A stretch of DNA of 64,000 bases from Isoetes taiwanensis (Eukaryota > Streptophyta > Lycopodiopsida > Isoetales > Isoetaceae): assembly GCA_021234155.1 (NCBI GenBank), contig JAJEKV010000218.1:496001-560000 (forward strand). The letters run 5' to 3'. This document shows positions 34,082-44,146 of this stretch, piece after piece. The translations under genes were made by a program, and so were the position numbers. The first letter of the stretch is position 1. Each line of letters begins with the position of its first letter. Under the pieces are notes generated by a model that had not been told where the DNA came from, made no database searches, and saw only the letters and a program-made list of their open reading frames with translations.

Positions 34082-34765
34082 CTAATATACTAACCTTTTA
34101 TAAAGGAAGACTTCGCCCATTTCGTTTAATGTTGCACTAATCTCTGTGAGGTCCTCTGCAGGTGTATGGGGGCTTAGAAACTGACACCTCCTATGGTTGT
34201 AATGAAGCAGATACATGATTTGTCCTGTTTGCTTAGCCTGGTTGGAGAGGGATCGTTGTGCTTCAATAGAATGCTGTCCGTCAATAATAAGAAAGCATAC
34301 ATTTGGGTTCTCCACTGTAAGCTCCTCCAGCGTTGTCCACTGCAGTGGAGCATCCTTTTTCCTATCCTAAGGAAGCATGTCTGCTGGCATGGGGACTTGG
34401 CCTGGATTCCTCACCATCGCCCTCAAGATTTTTCTTCCATGCTCAGGATCATACCTCCTACTAATAAATGTTGACTTATGTGATCTCACCAGATGGTCAA
34501 CATGGATGGGATGTGTAAAAGATTGGCCAAGTGGGTAGTTGTCTGCATACTAGACTAACCTACTCATTGCCACCAGCTGCAATTTTTTTTGGGACTCATT
34601 TTCTGCTAGCATGCCATCAATTGTTGCAGCTGGGATGTCCTTTCCTAAGTCCAGCAATTTTCATACATCCATGATATCATTTTGATGCTTCAAGCCTTCC
34701 AGGTAGTAACTTGGAGAAGATCCTCGCAAAGCTCTCCTCATTGCAAACACCCTTCACTTATAGAC
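34082..34765 (-). pseudogene. Assembly B: DGQH (ParB/DndB-like) segment
   Basis: The minus-strand text reads QSFTHPIHVDHLVRSHKSTF, ISRRYDPEHGRKILRAMVRN, then VENPNVCFLIIDGQHSIEAQ. The last block has the hydrophobic strand plus DGQH(R/S) signature of DGQHR/DndB and ParB/sulfiredoxin-fold proteins, where this loop binds nucleotide. Further on, CQFLSPHTPAEDLTEISATL looks like a domain continuation. It precedes the methyltransferase-like segment on the same strand. ParB-methyltransferase pairings are common in phages and bacterial mobile elements and unusual in plants. The frame is interrupted in several places. Confidence 0.45.
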
Positions 34766-35800
34766 ACTGGAGTGAGAGCAGTATTTTGAGGCCATCCATA
34801 CTTGAAACATGACTCAGCACTCACATCCTTCTTCATTAGACCATCTTTGAAAGTTGTTGTAAATTTGATGAGATCTTTCTTGTGGTTCTTCACAACCAAG
34901 AAGGTAACGGATCAAATGCACTAATGACCTGTAGTGCAATTGCAGATTCCCTTTTAAAAAACCCCAAAGTTTAGTACTTTTGGCATATTTTAAATAAAAA
35001 AGATACAATAAAAAAAGGTTGCACATTGAAAATGACCATTTTTGGATTAAGGAAAAATATTGTAGTTAAAGTAAAACAAAAAATAGCGTTTTTTGCTACC
35101 CGGTTGCATGTTACATTGTACAAAGCCTATGCACCCATTAGGTGGAGACACTTTAGTATAAATACAAAGAAGACAAAAGTTAATGAAAATACAGTCAGCA
35201 CATTGTAGTCAAATACTATCACAAAGGATTTAAGGTGTCAAGCATAATCCTTTTAAAACAGCAGTTTATCAATGCATGCATAGATATAGACAGTTAATTT
35301 AGAATACTGTGGAGCAAATGCAGGTCAAATCATAAATAATATATGTGCTTGTAATCAATTACATAAAAGAGTTTAAATGTCAAGTTCTTCTTCATTATCC
35401 TCTTCAAGGACAATCAATTTAACAGTCTTGTCAGGTGGACCTTCATCTCTATCTGAATCAATCTTCTCCCTTCACCTTTCTGGTCATCTTCTGGGAGGAG
35501 ATCGACGTACTCTGCAGCATCATTCGTGTAACTGTTGACAATTCTGTAAGCTTTTGCAAAACTGCATAACTGCATGACACAGGAAAACATTGCTCAAGTC
35601 CAATCTGTCTAGACACAGGCACAACTGTAAGACACTAGAAAATAATGCTCAAGTCTAATCTTGTAGTGGAGAAAGGATCTTTTGAAATTATAACTATAAT
35701 ACCAATGTGGAGCATCTCTCAGACAACATTTCCTGTAATATTTATCTTTAACCTGATGTTAATAAAATTACAAATTTACACATTTCTATTGGCACGTAGA
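34766..35800. other. Spacer without recognised genes
   Basis: Upstream of assembly B there are short open frames but no motif. The region may contain its leader. Confidence 0.35.
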
Positions 35801-35839
35801 AACAGAAGAGCATGGGCAAGTGGTTTTAAAAAAATGACG

Positions 35840-37100
35840 TTGTCTATGAAGTCATAGGTTCCTTGTGGGTGTCGTCATAGGCAACAAAATTATGCAACAG
35901 ATTTAGGAGAATAATTCGTCTCATAGGCAGAACACAATGAAATTATTCTTTGTTTATGCCGTCATAAACAATATATAATCTATAATGCATACGGTCATAC
36001 GTAGTCTATGATCTATAATCTATGCCATCACAATCAGGGGAAAAAACCTTCAAAGAAAGTATTGCTTGCCTATGCCGTCATAGGCAATCTATAATTATTG
36101 TCTATGAATACATAGCTAGAAGCTAACTAATTATTGCATGTCCTGCATTGCCCAGAGCAAAAAATGAAGATTAGAAGATGAACTTAAGCAAGAAATCTTG
36201 TGATTGGGGAGAAATATGCAAAAAAGAAAAAAGAAAAAAGTGGTGAACAAAACTGCATAATGCAATGCCAAAAATCCAACAAAAAGAACATTGTAAAACT
36301 CAAGTTTTGCTAATATTGGCATCTACAGATAGATATCAAACAAATTTTACACAAATAGAACTCAAATTTCGTACCTGTTTCCTGCAATTCTCTGTAATTC
36401 TCTTTGGCTATGCATACTTTTTCAAATTTCGTACCTGTTTCCTACAATTCCTATAATTCTCTTTGGCTATGCATACTTGTTCAAAATATTTGCAGATTCG
36501 AGACAAGCAGCAAGCTCCTTAGGCGCAATAAGCTGCTATGTCAAATTCAACTAAATATGACAGAAATAAACAGCTGTAAAACAGAAATAAAAAAGCTTAG
36601 GATTAAATCCAGATGGGCTGTACGAAATTTTCATCGTGCTTTGACATCTGTGTTGAGCCGAATCTCAGAGATTTACAAAGATTTACCTGAGTTGAATCTG
36701 GCTGACAGCTAAGCACTGAATTTTTATGGCACTGAGTCGAATCTGGGTTGAGTCGAATCTAGGCTGAGCCAAATATCAGAGCCGAGTCTGGGCAAGGTCG
36801 CTGCCAGATTTCTGATGACTTTGCCATCCAAAAACATTCGTTACCTATGCCGTCATAGACTCAAATTTTTGCCGTCATAAGCGTAGGGTTTCTTTCTTTC
36901 GCTCTCTCTCTCTCCCTTAAAAAAATCTATGATATTATAGCCACTTTGTTTTTTTTTTAATCTTTGTCAGGCAAAAGCTTTTGAAAATTTTGTCTTTGCC
37001 TATGCCATCATAGGCATGCCCCTTTTTTTTGTTCTTTTCTTTTTTCTCGTTTTTTGAAAAAGAAAAGAAATTGGTCTTTGCCTATACGGTCATAGAGAGT
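35840..37100. repeat. Cluster of the dyad motif GCCTATGCCGTCATAGGC
   Basis: At least ten exact or decayed copies of an 18-bp dyad (7-bp arms GCCTATG/CATAGGC around CCGT) are dispersed in about 1.3 kb. Clear ones lie near 36070-36087 and 36998-37015, with partial ones near 35875, 35953, 36846, 36866 and 37079. Such clusters resemble subterminal repeats of CACTA-type transposons, but no CACTA terminus or transposase was seen. Confidence 0.65.
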
Positions 37101-37985
37101 CCTTTCTAAAAATCGTTCTGGTGCCACCATATGCATGTCCCCTCTCTTTGTGCCCTTTCCTTTTTGCTTAGGAGCAAGGATGTGTACAAGTGCAAAATAA
37201 ATGAATATCGTACCCTCTTGAAGCAGTTCGATACATGCTTCGTTGATAAGACTATTGGACAACAAGATCTCAAATAAATTCCTACACCCAGCTCTTTATG
37301 ATGTCCTACCTTTTGCAGAGAACAAGTTGCTCCAGCTTCTGGTGTCATTTGGTTTGCGTCAAGACTCTAAGTTCAGGAAAACACTTTGCAAGGGTGCAAT
37401 AAGAGGAATATTCCATCATCAATAGAGTTTAGAAAGTAGGAGTAGATATTGCACGCTTTCGAAACAAATGATCAAATGAGCCTTTTGATTCTTCTACTTC
37501 AATAGTGGCATCATCCGTAGCATTCAGAACCGCAGACACATCGCCAACAGGACTCAATCACCTTCCAAAGACACTTGTCTTTGAGAATCATCTGGATTTG
37601 CCACTTCCATAGTTTGAAGTTTGTCCAGCAAACCTCAAAATGAGCCATCGTTCATAAGAGCTCAGAGTTTCGGTAGCAGCATCATCAATACAGAAGGAGG
37701 TGGCGAAAAACTAAAACTTAGAATTAATTGAGAATAACTGAAAACAGAGTATACAACTTATGCAATCTTAGGACCGCAATGGACCCATAACCTGTTGAAA
37801 CAGGATCAAGTAACTGAATAACAAGAATAACTTGAGCAACTGTAATGCAAGAATCATAAAAGTGCATTGTATGCTGGAGAACAATTGGTAAAACAAAACG
37901 TCCCAACATTAGGTTTAACTACAAGCTTTCTCAAAACTTAAGGCTTGGATTAAGCCTAAACTTTATATTCCTAATTGTCTCCACT
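37101..37985. other. Spacer with CT-rich short tracts
   Basis: No gene recognised. Tail of the dyad-repeat region followed by AT-rich DNA up to the Gypsy fossil. Confidence 0.3.
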
Positions 37986-37989
37986 ATTT

Positions 37990-39070
37990 GAGCATCAATC
38001 GAGATAACTAAAATAACATCTGCTTATTTTAATATTCTTAACGAAATGAAATTACTATCACCAGAAGTTCCTTCTTATAAGTTGAATAATTTATTTCTCG
38101 TTTGGAACTTTCAGGAGTGATAGGGAATCGAGTGCAATTCATGATCATCCCCCTCCAATGATAATATACCGATAATAGCAAAGTCAAAAGCATCTGCTTC
38201 GACAATACAAGTATGTGAGGCATCTATATGGGCGAGAACTGGAGCCGATGTGAAGGCATGCTTCAAGATAATGAAAGCCATTCAAACTCAACTGCCCATT
38301 CAAAAGGGCATTCTCTCAGTGAGACGTGTCAAAGAAAGACATGTCCTGAATAAATCATTGATAAGAATTGGCAAATCCAAGAAAACACCGAACATGTCGG
38401 ACCAAAGGAGGTGTTTGCCAATCTAGAATAGTACAGATATTATCTACATCCATAGGAACTCCCCGAGGAATGATGCAATAGCCAAGAAACTCCACATTGT
38501 CTTGGTTAAACTGGCACTTCCCGAGCTTGACATGTAGCCTATGCTCACGTAACTTTTGAAGAACCTATCGAACATGTCTCTCATGGTCCTCGAGAATTTA
38601 AAAAAAAGGATATCATCTGGATATATGATGATGATAAGATACAAATATTCTCTGAAGATATCTTTTTACCTATGCTAAGAAATTGTCGGGGCATGAATAA
38701 GCCGAAAAGGCACGACAATATGCTCAAAATGACCATACCAAGAACGGTAAAGTTGTCTTCCATTCATTGCCTTCATGAATCTGGATAAAATTATAAGCAC
38801 TACGGAGACCATTCTTGATAAAATAGGATGTACCTTGTAACGTTCGAGTAGCTTAGGAATTAAAGATAGAGGATATTGATTTGACACTGTGATCTCTGTG
38901 AGACCACGTAATCAAACACAGAGAATTATCTTTCTTCTTCACCAAAAAGATAGCACTCCAGCAGGCGTCTGAGAATATTGACTAAAGCATGTGGTCAGGT
39001 TCTTCTCCAATATGATGAGCTAGATGTGCATATAACCAACGTAAAAAGGGATTAGAATTTTGTAATAGTT
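37990..39070 (-). mobile_element. Ty3/Gypsy LTR-retroelement pol fossil
   Basis: Minus-strand frames show pieces of a Ty3/Gypsy pol: reverse transcriptase parts around 38900-38440 and the start of RNase H around 38220-38040 (for example INYSTYKKELLVIV). No LTRs, gag or integrase were found. The piece is an old, heavily broken fragment with many interruptions. Confidence 0.65.
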
Positions 39071-40660
39071 GCAATACCTAAATGGCCAAGCATTGTCATC
39101 TTACGCCGTGGTCTCCCCATGACATACCTTTCAATCTTTACCCTCTAGCGCCTGCCCACCTTCTCCCTCTAGCCGCCTATCCATCTTCCCCCCTTCTCTC
39201 TAATACCTGGGAACATTTTTTCTCTAGGGTTAGGGTTTTACCCACACTCTCTAACTAGGGTCTTGCTCCCAGACCTCAAAATATTGTGCGTACGACCTTT
39301 TTTGAGTCCCTATTTTGAATTCAGAGCATTCAAAATGTCCTACGAGCAACACTTCTTATTTGCCTATTCTCTCATTAGGGTTTTGCTTCCAGATCCCAAA
39401 ACATTGTGCGTTTGGCCCTTTTTCTCCCATAATGACCCATAAGATCAGAGAAATGGCAAGGAAAGTTGCGAACCCAAAGCCAGGCGCATCATCAGTGATG
39501 CCTTTGCTAGTACATGTAATTGACTTCCAAGCACTCGTGCTCCCCTACTTTAATGTATCAGGTCAGGACCTGATTTCATGCCTTTGGTGCAAATTACTTT
39601 ACCAAGGTACAAGTTTTTATAGAGGGAAAAGTATGAACTTTTAACTCTACTTTATTCTTACTGTCTTAAAGTGCTCAGAACAGCATCCTCAGGTGTCTAC
39701 TAAGGCACTCCTTGATGCTAGTGTGGAGACCAAAGAGCATATTCAAGTCCACGTCATGGTGCAGACGGACGAGCAGGCCCAACTAGTATACATGGATGTG
39801 CAAACAAAGGACATAGATACACAAATAGTGGAGGAGGCATAGGATAATGTCAAAGAACTAGAATAGATTGATCAGAACAAGCCAAGGGCTCGGATTTACA
39901 TCTAATGGGGGTGTCTGAGATACCTCAGATGCAGAGAAAGCTGAACATTTTTTCATGCATACATTGCATTTACAGAGGCCTGCCATCGCCACAGCTACAT
40001 GGGTTGGTGCTAACAAATTGGACCGCCCCATCATATTTTAATGCATTTTTACACACCACATGACTGCCTATATGTTTTACAGCATGGGAGTCACCTCAGG
40101 AGTACTCATTTCTCTGTGCAGGAAGATCTCTCCCCCTCTCCAATTATCTAGAAGGCTTGCGGAGTTGGCTAAGGTTCGGGAAGCAAGAATGCAAAGAAGT
40201 GGGCAGTGTATAGGGGTGGCACAGCCATCATTCGCGATTGTTGGTCTCTGAAACCCTGCTTGGGCACTCTACCGTAGTATGGATATACTATTCTCTTGGG
40301 GTTTGTTATCTAAGTTCATAGTTTTCGATTCTTTTGTTCTTATGATGGGGTTTAGTCCCCAAGTTTCAGTTTGGGCTCTCGTCCTTCGTATGCACTTCGT
40401 CCCATAAGCCGTAGATCTTCCTGCAGACGTTAAATTTTTTTTTATTGTCATATGACATTGACAACATCCTTCTATGACACAATAAGGATCCTTCTAGGAC
40501 ACAATAAGGATTCATGAGCAAAGCATCTAACAGACACACAACACATATGATAAGACTTGCACTTTACTACTTTTGTGGCTTCTAACCCGAGGGAGCCAGT
40601 GGGTTTATTGATTAGGACATATAAGGCTTCATGCACAAACCATTTATCAACATCTTCTTA
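39071..40660. other. Spacer with a short repeated phrase
   Basis: No gene recognised. A phrase close to CTCATTAGGGTTTTGCTTCC AGATCCCAAAA recurs at about 39255-39290 and 39370-39405, suggesting a degenerate duplication. Confidence 0.35.
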
Positions 40661-40995
40661 TCTTATCTTATCTTATATTATAATATTATTGGGTAAGTAT
40701 GTCGTCAACGAAACCCTAAAATTGACGGCTCAGATTTAGTTAGAAAGTTAGGTTAGACGGTTCAGATAGTCTACAATTTTCTTCCTTTTTTTCTCGCTTT
40801 TAGCCCTGCTGCCTGTTTTGGAGATGGCTGGCTATGGCGGCAAATCTGAGTTTCCTCACTTGGGAAAGGCTTTACTCGGCATTGACATGTCTGTCGAACT
40901 TACAGACGGTAGAAACAGGGTAGACAAACAGGGCATTTAAGAAGTCGCAAGCTATTATGGGAGGCATGATTTTATTCAGATTTTCCCTTTCCCTT

Positions 40996-41107
40996 ATAGA
41001 TAAGTCGTAATGGTGGCTCTTCATTTTGGTATGCTTGAGCAGAAGCAGAAAATAGATAAGTCGTAATGGTGGCTCTTCATTTTGGTATGCTTGAGCAGAA
41101 GCAGAAA
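40996..41107. repeat. 56-bp tandem duplication
   Basis: Two near-identical copies of the segment beginning ATAGATAAGTCGTAATGGTG lie in tandem within the Helitron. Confidence 0.85.
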
Positions 41108-41169
41108 ACTAATTCCAATTTCTATTTAACAGTATAACTGGATCTGGTTGCTAAATGGCCGCTAAGCAT

Positions 41170-41520
41170 CTCTAGAATTTATCATGGCAGATGTTGGATA
41201 TGATGTTTGGTTAAGAAGTATCAAGTCAAGTTTTTATAGTTATGGCCACATGCAATATGATAAGCAGGATAAGGTAATGCCCAAACATGGTAGTTTATTT
41301 ACAGCAATATTGGATCACGAATCGGTTGTAAGAATTTTCGATCCATTTTGATGGGATTTCTGCTGATAGCAAAGTTTTTGGGATTGGAGCTTGGATGAGC
41401 TTGCCCTATATGATTTTCCTGCGGTGCTAAATGTAGCTTATCTCTATCACGAAATTGCAATTGCAGCTTTATCAGAAAAAAAGTTTGTCCAGAAGCTCGC
41501 CTTGATGAGGTTCGTATTAA
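41170..41520 (+). pseudogene. Acid lipase (LIP1/gastric-lipase family) fragment captured by Helitron
   Basis: Blocks fit plant triacylglycerol lipase 1-type alpha/beta hydrolases: MADVGYDVWL and YSYGHMQYDKQDK (compare LADAGYDVWL.N.RGT.YS.GH), then DWSLDELALYDFPAVLN (compare DWSWDELALYDLPAML) and IAIAALSEKKFVQKLA. The nucleophile-elbow sequence GHSxG expected between the last two blocks is missing, and a stop precedes DWSL. It is an inactive gene fragment inside a Helitron. Confidence 0.6.
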
Positions 41521-42944
41521 TCTGGATTTTGAGATTATATTTTGGAAATGCTATCTCATTTGTTGATTTATGATATTTGCAGTTGAATGCCAATTTGTTG
41601 CAATCAGAAGTGCCGATTCATGCATAAAAGTTTGCGACAGCAAAGGCCTTCACTTGAAACTGGTTGAGCTATTACTTGGGAGTATCTTTCCTTTCTTTAC
41701 TGTTTGGTAAAGCTAGATTTGCGCCATTCTTGCATATTTTACGCAATGCAAACATGTAGCAGTATAGATCAGAATGCAAATGCTTCCGCTTTCTTCTTTT
41801 TCTGCTTTGAATGTATTAGGGCAAACATAGTCTTTAGAGGCCCTAATTCTGGTATCAGAAGACTACCAGAATGATTTTCAGCAGTAACTACCTCCACTGT
41901 GGAAGGACAATTGACCAGCATGATCTATAGGTAGAAGATCCTCTCAATTCAAATATTCTGATGCACGTTTGGGCAAAGGTAATAAGTTTGCAAGGCATTC
42001 AAATTATCAGGCTTAACCTTAGGGATTGATTCGTGAAGTATGCTACCCTTTTAGCAAATTTATTATTGCCCTGCAATTCAAAGCTGGCAAGCACAAGTAC
42101 ATATGCAGGTTAGTGTTTTGAACGGTTGGTTGTTGTTTTGGACAAGATTTTCTTTCATGTCTTTCTGTATGCAATTAGAGATGGTGAACATCATCTTTTG
42201 TTTTATGTATCTTTAATATTGGCAAACTAAGGCCACATTTTATTTTTGAAAATTTAAAAGGTTCAAAGCTCAAGAAATATTTAGCCTCATAATCATATGG
42301 TGGAGCTATACATTCTAAGGTAAATGTTCAGGGTGTCCATTTGCAGATATGAATTATTTGATTTTGATGGAACCTTTTCTATGTGCAACAGTGACGGCCA
42401 ATGGTCTGTGATTACGAGCTTTTTGTATTTAGGTGTAGAACTGAGCAAAAATCAGAAAAATAATATGTATTTTACAACTGGAAATAGATTCAAAATTGCT
42501 TGCAAATGGATTTGAAAATGCCCATGTGCTAAAATAGCTTTCGTATTGGGAAATCACATTCCAGAAGTGTAGTTATGTAGAATGCTCATGTTTTTAAAAT
42601 GAGGCTTCAAATGGTAACCCCATGTTTGATCCAAAGTTCTTAAGTGATGCTGGGCTATCACAACAATTTCAGACTATTGTGCATGAGATGTTCAATGCAT
42701 GCACAATAATTAAATGAAAGAATTCTAAATCTATAAAGAATGAACAATTGCTAAAGTAAATACTAAATAGAATGAAACTATAATTTTCTTTACAATTTTC
42801 TCACACTTCTAGGTTGTGGTATAAATTGCTAACAGACAACTAACACAAACAAATAACAAACAACTAATAGGTGTTTAACATTGCTTGCCTCTTATTCTCT
42901 AGAAAATCTCAACGGTTTATGTATTATGTAACATGTTATTTCCT

Positions 42945-43335
42945 AGAAAGTCTCACATAACATAAGGATAATAACATAAGGATAATGGAAAAATGACTTG
43001 AAATAAAAAGACATATAGTGGTCAATATATGTGATTAATTCCTCTGGGTTGAACATTGATAACTACAACCCTTCATTAGTGCCTAGAAAGTCTCACATAA
43101 CATAAGGATAGTAACATAAGGATAATGGAAAAATGAGACATACTTAGTGGTCAATATATATGATTAATTCCTCTGGCTTGAACATTGATAACTACAACCC
43201 GTCATTAGTGCTTAAAGGCAGTGACATATGTCCCTACATAACTTAAGAGTCAATATTGGCACACAACCTACGTATACCTCAGCTAGAGACTTAAGGGTCA
43301 ATATTGGCACACAACCTGCGTATACTGCATCTAGA
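42945..43335. repeat. Two tandem duplications in the Helitron 3' part
   Basis: A unit of about 135 bp beginning CTAGAAAGTCTCACATAACA occurs at about 42945-43080 and 43083-43212. It is followed by a 57-bp unit (GTCAATATTGGCACACAACC) repeated at about 43249 and 43306. Confidence 0.75.
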
Positions 43336-43816
43336 GATTAACATTCTTATTGTCTTGAACATATATAATTGCTATCCTCTAGACTAACATTCTTACTGTC
43401 TTGAACACATGCAACTCAATACCCTACATCATCATGCCACGTCTTCCATCTTGGATGTTCTTGGAATGACCGAATTTGAAAAAAGGAACCACAACATTTA
43501 TAGGCTCCCAACTTATGCCCAGCAACGCTGGGCACCTTTACTAGTACACCACATATTGTGGTACTTGCACTCATCCACCCTCCCTGCCTTGGAGACACCC
43601 CATCCCTGAGGCCTCTTATTTTATGAAAAAAAAAGGACAAATAGAATATGGAACTCTAGATCTGAAAGAACTAAAAAATACCATTAGAACGGTATGTTCT
43701 AGTTTCCATCTCACTACTCTTGTTTAGGTCTAGGAGTAGCCATTGAGATAGAAAAAAGATGTTTCATGTTGAAAGGTACAAAACGAAAAAAAAACAAAGG
43801 AGGAAGATAGGTAAAG

Positions 43817-44146
43817 CTAAGGGGAGCATTGGGAAGGGGCAGAAATGGTGAGGTTGCATTTGGCAGGCATGGCCTGAGCTGCAGTGAAGTTGAAACGAGG
43901 GATAGAGGTGGTAGCGTTGGACAAGAGCTTGCATTCGCATATTTCGTCGGGTGTGGTGGATCTGAGTACGTCGCAGCAGGCCCTTGTTGGGTTTGGCGGA
44001 TTCGCCCCCATTACTGAAGCTGCGCACGCCCCCAGCCTGAACTTAGCCAGCCCGCAGTTTACCTTTGGCGCCTCAGGCCCTGCGCTTTCCACCATAGCTA
44101 TGCTTATCATAAGCACCCATCCCAACACCACCAGTTTCTTCTCCAT
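43817..44146 (-). CDS. Non-specific lipid transfer protein
   Basis: This is a complete single-exon ORF of 109 residues. The first 22 residues (MEKKLVVLGWVLMISIAMVE) form a secretory signal peptide. The mature part has eight cysteines in the nsLTP/2S-albumin order C-x9-C-x15-CC-x11-C-x-C-x24-C-x9-C, which form four disulfides around a lipid-binding cavity. The product is expected in the cell wall or apoplast, carrying lipids for cuticle or defence; the exact subtype is uncertain. The start is the only in-frame Met before the signal peptide. No breaks are visible. It lies about 270 bp from the 3' end of the Helitron at 43544. It is the only clearly whole small gene in the window. Confidence 0.8.
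   Translation of the reverse strand: MEKKLVVLGWVLMISIAMVESAGPEAPKVNCGLAKFRLGACAASVMGANPPNPTRACCDVLRSTTPDEICECKLLSNATTSIPRFNFTAAQAMPAKCNLTISAPSQCSP

Larger units (their letters stand above)
40671..43544 (+). mobile_element. Non-autonomous Helitron, 2.9 kb, with lipase fragments
   Basis: The 5' end is TCTTATATTATAATATTAT at 40671, preceded by host A. The 3' end has hairpin GCCCAGCAACGCTGGGC (43517-43533), then ACCTTTA-CTAG ending at 43544, followed by host T. Ends match the elements at 9824-13661 and 53233-54847. No Rep/helicase gene is present. Inside are acid-lipase fragments (41170-41520) and tandem duplications (40996-41107, 42945-43218, 43235-43335). Confidence 0.8.
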
